Source: Sterolibacterium sp.
GTDB taxonomy: Bacteria > Pseudomonadota > Gammaproteobacteria > Burkholderiales > Rhodocyclaceae
Direction: 5' to 3'
Assembly: GCA_019105045.1 (NCBI GenBank)
Contig: JAHRWT010000091.1
Location: 49,260 to 113,259, forward strand
Length of the DNA stretch: 64,000 nt
Shown: piece by piece, positions 56,773 to 63,699 of the stretch
How the letters are laid out: every line of letters starts with the position of its first letter
Numbering within the stretch: the stretch's first letter is position 1
Notes under the pieces: model-generated
Told to the model about the DNA's origin: nothing
Seen by the model: only the letters and a program-made list of their open reading frames with translations
The model's database searches: none
Program-made: the position numbers and the translations under genes

Positions 56773-58943
56773 TAATCCGCCGCCCGGCCGGCCGTCTGCA
56801 TCACCTGCGCCAGCATGGCCTGTGCCGGCGCATGACCCTGCTGGGCGGCGCTGCGCAGCCATTTGACGGCCTGCCGCAGATTGCGCGCCACGCCCTCTCC
56901 GCCCTCTCCGATCTCTCCGGCCTCTCCGATCTCTCCGGCCGTACCGAAAAAACAGAGCTTGCCCAGCTCAAACTGCGCTTCGCCATAGCCCAGCGCGGCC
57001 GCCTTGCGCAACCAGCGCGCGCCGGCGCGGGCGTGCTGCGGCGTGACCGCACAACCCTGGCCGTGCAGCAGACAATACCCCAGGCTGTACATGGCATACG
57101 CATCCTCATGCTGCTCGACCGCCTGCTCATACCAGCGCAGCGCCTCGCGATGATCCTGGCGTTGCGGCGGCGGGCCATAACCAAAATAATACAGATCGCC
57201 CAGCGCAATCTTCGCCGCAAACAGCCGTGCTGCCTTGCGATACCAGGTCATCGCCTGCAAATCATCGCGCGCCGTGCCATAACCGTGGCGATAGCACTCG
57301 CCCAGCATGAACGCCGCCTGGCGATGCCCCAACTCACCGGCCTTGCGATAAAACCCCAGCGCCTCGGCGGCCTGTCCTGTCGCGCTGGCCGCATCATCAT
57401 CGCCCGCCGCCGCTGCCGACGCCTGCAACAACTGCTCGGCGCGAAAAAAACAATACCGCTCCAGCTCGCCCAGCGCCGGTTGCCAGCCAGCTTCGGCCGC
57501 TGCCCGCAAAAAACTTTCCGCCTCGGCAAAATCAGCCTTCACACCAATGCCCTGCAGCAGACAGCGGCCATACTCGGCCAGACCATGCGGATCCTTGCGC
57601 TGCGCGGCGGCACGATAATGCTGCGCGGCCAGCGCCGCATCCTGCACCACCCCCTCGCCCTGCTCATAACACTCACCCAGCCAGACACGCGCCGTCGCAT
57701 CGCCGCCCGCCGCCGCCCGCCGATACCAGCGCAACGCCTGCCGCTTGTTTTCCGTCACGCCATCGCCATTGCGATAACAATGCCCCAGCTTGCGCTGCGC
57801 CTGGGCATGTCCCTGTCGCGCCGCCCGGCGATACCAGCGGATCGCAGCCTGCATATCCTGCACCAGCCCGCCCCGGCCAAAAGCATGCCATTCCGCCAGC
57901 TCAAAAGCAGCCTCGCGGCTGCCCGCGCTGGCCGCCTGCTGATACCACGCCAACCCGGCCTGCACATCCACCGCCACGCCCATACCGAACACATGACACT
58001 GACCCAGCAGAAACATCGCCCCGGCAACCCCCTGCCCGGCCGCCGCGCGCAACCAGCGCACCGCCTCCGCGCCCTCCTGCTGCACGCCTTCACCGGCATA
58101 CAGGCACATGCCCACGCAATACATCGCCTGGGCATCCCCCGCCGTCGCCGCCAGCCGCCACAGCCGCAACGCCTCGGCCTTGTCCTGCGGTGTGCCGCGC
58201 GCAAAAAAATGACAGCGCGCCAGCAACTCCCCCGCCCCCTCATGCCCATGCGCAACCGCCAGCCCCAGCCAGCGCACCGCCTCGGCAAAATCCACCGCCA
58301 CCCAGCCAGGCAAGCCGAAATAATGGATACGGCCCAACCAATACTGCGCCAGGCGCGCCGCCGCGCCGCCCTTGCCGGCCACCTGATAAAACAACTGCAA
58401 CGCCTGCCCGGCATCCGCCGTCAGACCATGCCCATGCAACCGGCAAATCGCCAGCCCGATCAAGCCGCGCAAATCATCGCGGGCCGCCGCCAGCGCAAAC
58501 AACCGGGCAGCTTCCGGCAAATCCCTGGGCAGCCCGAAACCGTTATACAACAGCCAGCCCAGCGCCGCCGCGCCCGCCGCGCAATCCTGCTCCGCGCTCA
58601 ACGTCGCCCAACGCGCCGCCTGCGCATAAGAACGACTCGCCCCCCCCTCGCCACCTGCATGACGCCAGGCCAACTCAGCCTGCGCCTGCGGATTGCCCGC
58701 CGCCGCCATCCGCTGCAATTCCAGCAAACCCAGCGCCCGCCAGAAATCATCCACCGAGCCCAGCAGCTCAATTGCCCGCGACGCACCACGCACAATCAGA
58801 CTGCTATCCAGCGCATCCTGAAAAATCCCCAGCAACGTCGTCGCCTGCAACGGCGCCAGGCCCTCGGCCGAACGCGCACCGGCAACCTGCGGCAAGACAC
58901 TTCCAGAGACACCCGCAACGGGCATGACAACAGGTTTCTGCAT
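56772..58943 (-). CDS. Large Sel1-repeat (TPR-like) protein
   Basis: 723 residues built almost wholly of Sel1-like repeats, roughly 15 copies of the pattern A..WYRRAA.QGH..AQ..LG.CY..G.GV (for example RWYRRAARQGHAQAQRKLGHCYRNGDGV). No signal peptide or membrane segment is evident; a non-repeat lead of about 75 residues precedes the array. Such proteins usually scaffold partners. The last repeat carries an insertion GEIGEAGEIGEGGEG encoded by a 9-bp DNA repeat. The very high GC and Ala content produces long shadow ORFs on the other strand. Confidence 0.85.
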   Translation of the reverse strand: MQKPVVMPVAGVSGSVLPQVAGARSAEGLAPLQATTLLGIFQDALDSSLIVRGASRAIELLGSVDDFWRALGLLELQRMAAAGNPQAQAELAWRHAGGEGGASRSYAQAARWATLSAEQDCAAGAAALGWLLYNGFGLPRDLPEAARLFALAAARDDLRGLIGLAICRLHGHGLTADAGQALQLFYQVAGKGGAAARLAQYWLGRIHYFGLPGWVAVDFAEAVRWLGLAVAHGHEGAGELLARCHFFARGTPQDKAEALRLWRLAATAGDAQAMYCVGMCLYAGEGVQQEGAEAVRWLRAAAGQGVAGAMFLLGQCHVFGMGVAVDVQAGLAWYQQAASAGSREAAFELAEWHAFGRGGLVQDMQAAIRWYRRAARQGHAQAQRKLGHCYRNGDGVTENKRQALRWYRRAAAGGDATARVWLGECYEQGEGVVQDAALAAQHYRAAAQRKDPHGLAEYGRCLLQGIGVKADFAEAESFLRAAAEAGWQPALGELERYCFFRAEQLLQASAAAAGDDDAASATGQAAEALGFYRKAGELGHRQAAFMLGECYRHGYGTARDDLQAMTWYRKAARLFAAKIALGDLYYFGYGPPPQRQDHREALRWYEQAVEQHEDAYAMYSLGYCLLHGQGCAVTPQHARAGARWLRKAAALGYGEAQFELGKLCFFGTAGEIGEAGEIGEGGEGVARNLRQAVKWLRSAAQQGHAPAQAMLAQVMQTAGRAAD
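56895..56939 (-). repeat. In-frame 9-bp repeat (CTCTCCGRY-like), 5 units, in the Sel1 protein
   Basis: Five 9-bp units CTCTCCGCC, CTCTCCGAT, CTCTCCGGC, CTCTCCGAT, CTCTCCGGC on the plus strand. On the coding strand they give the Gly-Glu-X series inserted in the last Sel1 repeat. Confidence 0.92.
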
Positions 58944-59189
58944 GGCAGACAGGAATAATCCGCTCCAGTGAAATCCAGACAGCCCCCATTATCACGCCGG
59001 AGTGCGCCCGCGCACAGCCCAACGAGCAGTCGTGTCACCCGCCACCTTGCGACGGGAAAACCGCTGCTTCGATGTTTCCGATGGGCAAGGTGATCCAACA
59101 GGGTTTGCCGTGCCTATTTTCCGGTGAGGATCGTGAAATTCCGCGCATGTAGTACAACTTGCGCCGGAAAACAGTTGTTTTCTGGCCGA

Positions 59190-59420
59190 TCAGGCGGTTT
59201 TGACCTCGCTGAGCAATTCGGGATGCCGATCCAGCAGCCTGAACAACTTGACCAAGGCCAGTGGCGGCTTGGTCTTGCCGTTCTCATAGCGCGAGAACGG
59301 CAATCCTCCCCCCGCTTCGGCCATGCCCGCGCGTCCCTGGTCAGCGCCCTGTACCCGCAAAAAACAGCCGCACAATGACGCCGCCGGGAACGGGTTTTTC
59401 ACTGGGACAACTATCCACAA
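59190..59420 (-). pseudogene. Remnant of an MqsA/YgiT-type antitoxin (HTH end only)
   Basis: The last 40 residues, GLPFSRYENGKTKPPLALVK LFRLLDRHPELL, match the C-terminal HTH part of MqsA-like antitoxins, where FSRYE follows a GGG turn. Here EAGGG is kept but the preceding helices are scrambled (QGADQGRAGMAEAGGG). The first 25 track residues read through DnaA-box-like sequence and are not protein-like. No zinc domain and no mqsR-like toxin are present, so this is a decayed relic. The 246 bases between it and the Sel1 gene show nothing recognisable. Confidence 0.6.
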
Positions 59421-59445
59421 AATCTGTGGATAAGTTTGTGGATGG
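59411..59445. promoter_or_regulatory. Cluster of three DnaA-box-like 9-mers
   Basis: CTATCCACA (59411-59419, one mismatch), TGTGGATAA (59425-59433, a perfect DnaA box on minus) and TGTGGATGG (59437-59445, near match on minus) lie within 35 bases, next to the AT-rich stretch 59450-59700. Confidence 0.6.
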
Positions 59446-59449
59446 CACG

Positions 59450-59719
59450 TGATAAAAGTTGCTAAACTCGCAATTTATAAGCACTTTTCTTACCTTGCCT
59501 AAAAATTAGGCGATTGAAAATATCCTTCAATATCAATGAATTAACTACAAGCCATTCTCTTGTCTAGGTTTTTCCTGTCAACCCCTGCGTACAACGCACG
59601 CAGTTGTGCAGTTTTTTCTGCCGACCGACTACACAACGCCCACTTTGTCAACGCTTTTCTCATTATTTTTTCCCCCGCCTGAATATTGAAACAGCGCTCA
59701 ATTATCGAAAGGTGTGCTC
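59450..59719. other. AT-rich non-coding region upstream of the Fic-like gene
   Basis: About 270 bases, clearly richer in A and T than the rest of the window and without a convincing ORF. It contains the inverted repeat GCCTAA-AAA-TTAGGC (about 59495-59509) and TTGAAA-N17-TGAATT, a possible weak promoter. The Fic-like gene's ribosome binding site GAAAGG is at its end. Confidence 0.6.
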
Positions 59720-60520
59720 ATGAATCTCTTTGATGCGCTTGGCTTCCGATGGGACAGGTCGGCAGTGCCGACTTCTGTTCCGTCACACTCGCTTGAGCGG
59801 GTCTGCTTCCGCTTCCACAAGATGCTGCCGGAGTTTGTGTGGGATGCCTCGGTGCTCGAAGGCAACCCCTTCACCTTCCCGGAGGTCAAGACATTGCTGG
59901 ATGGCGTGACCATCGGCGGGCGGAAGATTTCCGACCAAGAGCAAATCCTGAATCTGGCGGAAGGCGCCAAACGCCTGCTGGCGATGGTCAAGAATGGCCA
60001 GTTCACACTCTCCAAGGCGGTATTCACCGAACTGAACGGCATCGTCGCCCGCAAGGAAGCCTTGGAATGGGGTGTGTTCCGTGGCGAAGCTCAGGAGACA
60101 AACTACACGCCGGATGTGGGCCTCGGTGAGCGCGGGCGCTACACCCCGCTGCCAACGCTGCCCGGCGCACCGGAACTGAACCGGGTATTCAATGAAGGCC
60201 TTGCCGCCCTGCAAGCCTGCGAACCGTTCGAGCGGGCAACGGCCTTTTTCCTGTTCGGCGCCTTGCAGAAATTCTTTTTCGACGGCAACAAGCGCACCTC
60301 GCGCTTCATGATGAACGGCGTGCTCATGTCGCATGGTATCGACGCGATCAGCGTGCCCACCGCGAAGGCACAAGAGTTCAACGAGAAGATGGTGGATTTC
60401 TATCTCTCGAAGGATGCGACTGAAATGATGGCCTTCCTTGTTGGTTGCCACCCGGATGCGGAGGCGATTCTTCTGCCGGCAGAGGAAAATCGAAACCACG
60501 CTGGCGTGATCGCGCCATGA
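59720..60520 (+). CDS. Fic-like protein with degenerate catalytic motif
   Basis: 266 residues from MNLFDALGFRWDRS, with GAAAGG upstream. The Fic core near residue 190 reads FGALQKFFFDGNKRTSRFMMNG. Against the canonical HxFx(D/E)GNxRxxR, the phosphate-binding DGN and both Arg are kept, but the catalytic His position is Lys. An N-terminal helix ASVLEGNPFTFPEV matches the inhibitory (S/T)xxxE(G/N) helix of self-inhibited Fic proteins, with Ala at the first position. It may be a non-AMPylating Fic, or one using another chemistry. It precedes xseA by 31 bases, and the AT-rich region upstream suggests acquisition. Confidence 0.8.
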   Translation: MNLFDALGFRWDRSAVPTSVPSHSLERVCFRFHKMLPEFVWDASVLEGNPFTFPEVKTLLDGVTIGGRKISDQEQILNLAEGAKRLLAMVKNGQFTLSKAVFTELNGIVARKEALEWGVFRGEAQETNYTPDVGLGERGRYTPLPTLPGAPELNRVFNEGLAALQACEPFERATAFFLFGALQKFFFDGNKRTSRFMMNGVLMSHGIDAISVPTAKAQEFNEKMVDFYLSKDATEMMAFLVGCHPDAEAILLPAEENRNHAGVIAP

Positions 60521-60551
60521 ACCCGTTTCAATCACAGAAATCGAATACCCA

Positions 60552-61898
60552 ATGTTTCCCGACCTGCCTGATGACCTGTTCAGCGTCAGCGACCTGAACC
60601 GCCGCGTGCGCGATCTTCTGCAACAGAATTTTCCCCTGCTGTGGGTCAGCGGCGAAATTTCCAACCTGACCCGGGCGGCCTCCGGGCATGTCTATTTTTC
60701 GCTCAAGGACGCCAGCGCCCAGGTCCGCTGCGTGATGTTCCGCGCGCGCGCCCAGCGCATTCCCTGGCAACTGGCCAACGGCCAGCAGGTCGAAGTCCAG
60801 GCCAGTCTCACCCTGTACGAAGCGCGCGGCGACTTCCAGCTCACCATCGACACGATCCGCCGCGCCGGGCTGGGCCGGCTTTACGAAGCCTTTGCCCGAC
60901 TGCGCGAACGGCTCGCACAAGAAGGCCTGTTCGACCCCCGCCGCAAGCGCAGCCTGCCCGCCTTTCCCCGCTGCATCGGCATCATCAGCTCACCCCAGGC
61001 CGCCGCCCTGCACGACATCACCACCACCTTGCGGCGACGCGCCCCGCACCTGCCGGTCATCCTCTACCCTGCCCCGGTGCAAGGCGAAGGTGCTGCCGGC
61101 AAGCTCGCCGCCGCCATCGCCACCGCCAGCCAGCGCGCAGCCACCGACCAGCTTGACGTGCTGATCCTCGCCCGCGGCGGCGGCAGCATTGAAGACCTCT
61201 GGGCCTACAACGAAGAAATCCTCGCCCGCGCCATGGCCGCCTGCCCCCTGCCCATCATCAGCGGCGTTGGCCACGAAACCGACGTCACCATCGCCGACTA
61301 CGTTGCCGACCAGCGCGCGGCCACCCCCACCGCCGCCGCAGAACTCGCCAGCGCCGGCTGGTTTGCCGCTGCCGGCCAGCTCAACCGCCTCGACACACTG
61401 CTGCGCCAGCACATCCAGCGCCAGCTGCACAACCGCATGCAACGCGTCGACCTGCTCGCCCACCGGCTGATCCATCCTGGCCAAAGTCTTGCCCGCGACC
61501 GGCAAAAAATCGCCCTGCTGGCCAGCCGCCTCAATGCCGCCATACGCCAGCAGCAACAACAAACGCACCAGCGCATCGACCGCAACCGCCAACGCCTGCA
61601 CCACCAGCGCCCCGACACCGGCCCCCTCTGGCGCCGCCACGAGCGCACCGGCCAGCGTCTGCAAACCGCCCGCCAAAGCCAACTGAGCAACCTGCAGGCC
61701 CGCCTGGCGACTCTCTCCGCCAGCCTCGCCTCACTCAGCCCAGAAGCCACCCTGGCCCGGGGCTACAGCATCGTCCGCGACGCCCAGGGCCAGCTTGTGC
61801 GCGACAGCCGGCAACTCCGCCTCGGCAGCCCGCTCCACCTGCGCTTCGCCCACGGCCACGCCCAGGCCACCGTCAGCCAGCTCGAAAACGGCTCATAA
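60552..61898 (+). CDS. xseA: Exodeoxyribonuclease VII large subunit
   Basis: Single-strand DNA exonuclease subunit, 448 residues. N-terminal OB fold (FSVSDLNRRVRDLLQQNFPLLWVSGEISNLTRAASGHVYFSLKD), catalytic core (IGIISSPQAAALHDITTTL, LILARGGGSIEDLWAYNEE, ISGVGHETDVTIADYVADQRAATPTAAAEL), then a long Gln/Arg coiled coil. No xseB is in the window. It follows the Fic-like gene closely and may be read from the same transcript. Confidence 0.96.
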   Translation: MFPDLPDDLFSVSDLNRRVRDLLQQNFPLLWVSGEISNLTRAASGHVYFSLKDASAQVRCVMFRARAQRIPWQLANGQQVEVQASLTLYEARGDFQLTIDTIRRAGLGRLYEAFARLRERLAQEGLFDPRRKRSLPAFPRCIGIISSPQAAALHDITTTLRRRAPHLPVILYPAPVQGEGAAGKLAAAIATASQRAATDQLDVLILARGGGSIEDLWAYNEEILARAMAACPLPIISGVGHETDVTIADYVADQRAATPTAAAELASAGWFAAAGQLNRLDTLLRQHIQRQLHNRMQRVDLLAHRLIHPGQSLARDRQKIALLASRLNAAIRQQQQQTHQRIDRNRQRLHHQRPDTGPLWRRHERTGQRLQTARQSQLSNLQARLATLSASLASLSPEATLARGYSIVRDAQGQLVRDSRQLRLGSPLHLRFAHGHAQATVSQLENGS

Positions 61899-61997
61899 AA
61901 GTGCCGAAACCGCGTCGAAACAGCGTCGAAATGCCGTCAAAAATAACGTCAAAATGGCGTTAAATGCCGTCAAAATGCCATTGAAACCGCATCGAAA
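61897..61997. repeat. Phased A-tract array with about 11-bp period
   Basis: Ten runs of 3-5 A (centres near 61898, 61908, 61919, 61930, 61941, 61952, 61963, 61973, 61985 and 61996) in units such as CCGCGTCGAAA, CAGCGTCGAAA and TGCCGTCAAAA. They start at the xseA stop codon. Spacing equal to the helical repeat predicts intrinsically curved DNA. Confidence 0.8.
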
Positions 61998-62210
61998 CAC
62001 CGCTCGATCATGCGGCTGCGTTTTGAAATTGGGTTATGCGAGTTCGCAGCGCCGGCCTTTTTGGGCCGAGGCAGGCCGCATGAAGGTTTTACGCAGCGGC
62101 ACCGGCCGCGCCGCGTTGAGGCCGGCTCTTTGCAGACGCGGCCGGGCGCTTGGTTTGGCCGGGCACACGATGACTATTTTCGCAACTCGCAACCAACCAA
62201 GCGTTGGCAC
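61998..62210. other. Intergenic stretch without a recognisable gene
   Basis: With the A-tracts this makes a 312-base gap after xseA. Short ORFs cross it in two frames (61795-62286, 62010-62315), but their products are Arg/Gly-rich and match no family I know. GC-rich palindromic words (GGCCGGC, GCGGCC) are frequent. Confidence 0.5.
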
Positions 62211-62474
62211 TCAGAGTGCGATATCAAGATCGGTATGGTTGATTCGGGCAAGGAAAGCCGTGGCACGACCATCGCGGTATTCATAAACGCTAGCTTCCTT
62301 GTTCCTCTTGAATGAGAGCCCTCCAGAAAACGAGGCTTCACGCTCTTCTATAAGAACAAGACGCACAGCCGTTTTCGGCGACATATAGCCATCGGCTTGG
62401 TAGAAGAATCTGCTGTGGTACACGCTCGCTATCGAACCGAGTAGAACGATAATTACGGCAGGAACAAAGGCCAA
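62211..62474 (-). CDS. Small membrane-anchored hypothetical protein
   Basis: 87 residues from a TTG start, MAFVPAVIIVLLGSIASVYHSRFFYQADGY, with one hydrophobic segment (about 3-18) followed by a hydrophilic domain with no motif I recognise. It starts 11 bases after the HepT stop on the same strand, so it may belong to the mntA-hepT transcript. Only a weak ribosome binding site (GAGAAAG) is visible. Real but unassigned is my best guess. Confidence 0.45.
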   Translation of the reverse strand: MAFVPAVIIVLLGSIASVYHSRFFYQADGYMSPKTAVRLVLIEEREASFSGGLSFKRNKEASVYEYRDGRATAFLARINHTDLDIAL

Positions 62475-62485
62475 GCTTCACTTTC

Positions 62486-62845
62486 TCATTTTCTGCCTTT
62501 GTGCGCCACACGCTGAATCTGCTCGTGCAAGCCGGGCAGGTCGCCCTGTATCGTCTTCCAGACGATTTCCAAGTCCACCTTGTCATAGCCGTGAGAGACG
62601 CGATTGCGCATGGTGTACAAGATCAGCCAGGGAATGTCGTCGTGCTGCGCGGCGAACGCCGGGTCTACGCGCTGAATGTTGTTCGACGCCTCGCCGATGA
62701 TCTCGATGTTGCGGATCACTGCGTCTTGCACCAGATCGCTATTCAGGAATGCCATCTCGTCCATGTCCGCTGTGTAGCGGTCGATGCGTTCGATGGCCTT
62801 GAGGATGTGCCCGAGGTAGTCCGGGACGCGCAGGGCCTTGGTCAC
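62486..62845 (-). CDS. hepT: HepT family RNase toxin (DUF86)
   Basis: 119 residues, all-helical. The active-site motif RX4HXY is seen as MRNRVSHGYDKVD near residue 82. The family opening RVPDYLGHILKAIERIDRYTA and the IEIIGEASNNI block are present. In characterised pairs the HepT ribonuclease is silenced by AMPylation of the motif Tyr by MntA. The start overlaps the antitoxin stop by four bases. Confidence 0.92.
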   Translation of the reverse strand: MTKALRVPDYLGHILKAIERIDRYTADMDEMAFLNSDLVQDAVIRNIEIIGEASNNIQRVDPAFAAQHDDIPWLILYTMRNRVSHGYDKVDLEIVWKTIQGDLPGLHEQIQRVAHKGRK

Positions 62846-63132
62846 ACCGGCACCGCCTCGGCGAGCACCGCGCTGCGGAACTTGTCAGGAAGTGCCCTTG
62901 GCGTCAGCACATCCACCGACACGCCAAGAAGGCGTTGCAGCTCCACTTGGATGGCAGCCACGTCCATCAGCGTCGTTTCCGGCGTCGGGTCAACGAGAAT
63001 GTCGAGATCGCTGCTGTGGGTGTCCTGGCCACGCAGGACAGAACCAAAGACCCGCGCATTGCGGGCGCGGTGAGACTCGACCACATGCCGAATCGCGGCA
63101 CGGTTCAAGGCCAAGGCTTCAGATGGTTTCAT
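62842..63132 (-). CDS. mntA: MntA family nucleotidyltransferase antitoxin
   Basis: 96 residues from MKPSEALALNRAAIRHVVESHRARNARVFGSVLRG. The minimal nucleotidyltransferase motif GSX10DXD is exact (GSVLRGQDTHSSDLDILVDP). GAGGGG upstream supports ATG 63132; ATG 63165 is an alternative. It is the antitoxin of the HepT pair, first gene of the operon. Confidence 0.9.
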   Translation of the reverse strand: MKPSEALALNRAAIRHVVESHRARNARVFGSVLRGQDTHSSDLDILVDPTPETTLMDVAAIQVELQRLLGVSVDVLTPRALPDKFRSAVLAEAVPV

Positions 63133-63163
63133 GTCTTCGTTCCCCTCAACAACATCCGGCTTC

Positions 63164-63192
63164 ATGGTAAGGCGCCGCCACGCAGAGAGCAA
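63164..63192 (-). promoter_or_regulatory. Possible mntA-hepT promoter
   Basis: Minus strand TTGCTC (63192-63187), a 17-base spacer and TACCAT (63169-63164), about 30 bases before the mntA ATG. Confidence 0.4.
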
Positions 63193-63280
63193 CCACAAAA
63201 TCCGGTTTTACGCCAAAACGACATGATTGGATTCAGAGGCCGGAAACACACTCAAATCCGGATACCCAAAAAAAGGAGAT

Positions 63281-63333
63281 GTGCTGCAACCATGTGCCAC
63301 ACCGATGTGTTGCAAGCATGTGTTGCAACCATG
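63281..63333. repeat. Three copies of a GTGYTGCAASCATG word
   Basis: GTGCTGCAACCATG at 63281, GTGTTGCAAGCATG at 63308 and GTGTTGCAACCATG at about 63320, the last two partly overlapping. AAAGGAG stands just before the first, but the ORF that follows encodes repeat sequence only. Confidence 0.7.
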
Positions 63334-63345
63334 CGTCGCCCCAGG

Positions 63346-63435
63346 GCATTGCCTGTGGGCAGAGGGCCGTGGCCGGTGCGGGAAACGTTTCCCGCAGTGA
63401 TCGAACGCATTGCCTGTGGGCAGAGGGCCGTGGCC
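63346..63435. repeat. 29-bp direct repeat bracketing a perfect 20-bp palindrome
   Basis: An identical 29-base sequence beginning GCATTGCCTGTGGGC occurs at 63346-63374 and 63407-63435. Between them lies TGCGGGAAACGTTTCCCGCA (63377-63396), a perfect palindrome. Confidence 0.95.
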
Positions 63436-63496
63436 CTTGTCTGGAAAAGACCGGGCGCGGCGCGACAGTGGCTTGCCGCCCACAACCCGTCATCAA

Positions 63497-63688
63497 CCGG
63501 CCATCCGATCATCCGATCATCCGATCATCCGATCATCCGATCATCCGATCATCCGATCATCCGATCATCCGATCATCCGATCATCCGATCATCCGATCAC
63601 CCGGTCATCCGGCAACCCGGCAATCCGGCAACCCGGCAACCCGGCAACCCGACAACCCAACTATCCGGCAGCCCGGCTATCCGGGCAC
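63497..63688. repeat. 24-unit 8-bp tandem array (CCGATCAT)
   Basis: Period-8 array: one CCGGCCAT, twelve near-identical CCGATCAT units (63505-63600), then eleven degenerate units (CCGGTCAT, CCGGCAAC, CCGGCAAT, CCGACAAC, CCGGCTAT and others). It ends 12 bases from the flaG stop. There are no spacers, so it is not a CRISPR. Confidence 0.97.
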
Positions 63689-63699
63689 GCTGCCCGTGC

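Noticed and set aside
59190-59420. Intact HTH regulator
   Set aside because: Only the end of the fold matches. The N-terminal part is not protein-like and no start signal is seen.
59411-59719. Chromosomal oriC
   Set aside because: No dnaA, dnaN, gyrB, mnmG, rsmG or parAB nearby and only three boxes. Kept as a finding about a DnaA-box cluster, not called an origin.
61795-62315. ORFs 61795-62286 and 62010-62315 after xseA
   Set aside because: They overlap xseA or the A-tract repeats and the opposite-strand small gene, have Arg-rich random-looking products and no ribosome binding site.
63497-63688. Array as a CRISPR
   Set aside because: 8-bp units are head to tail with no spacers, and no cas genes are present.
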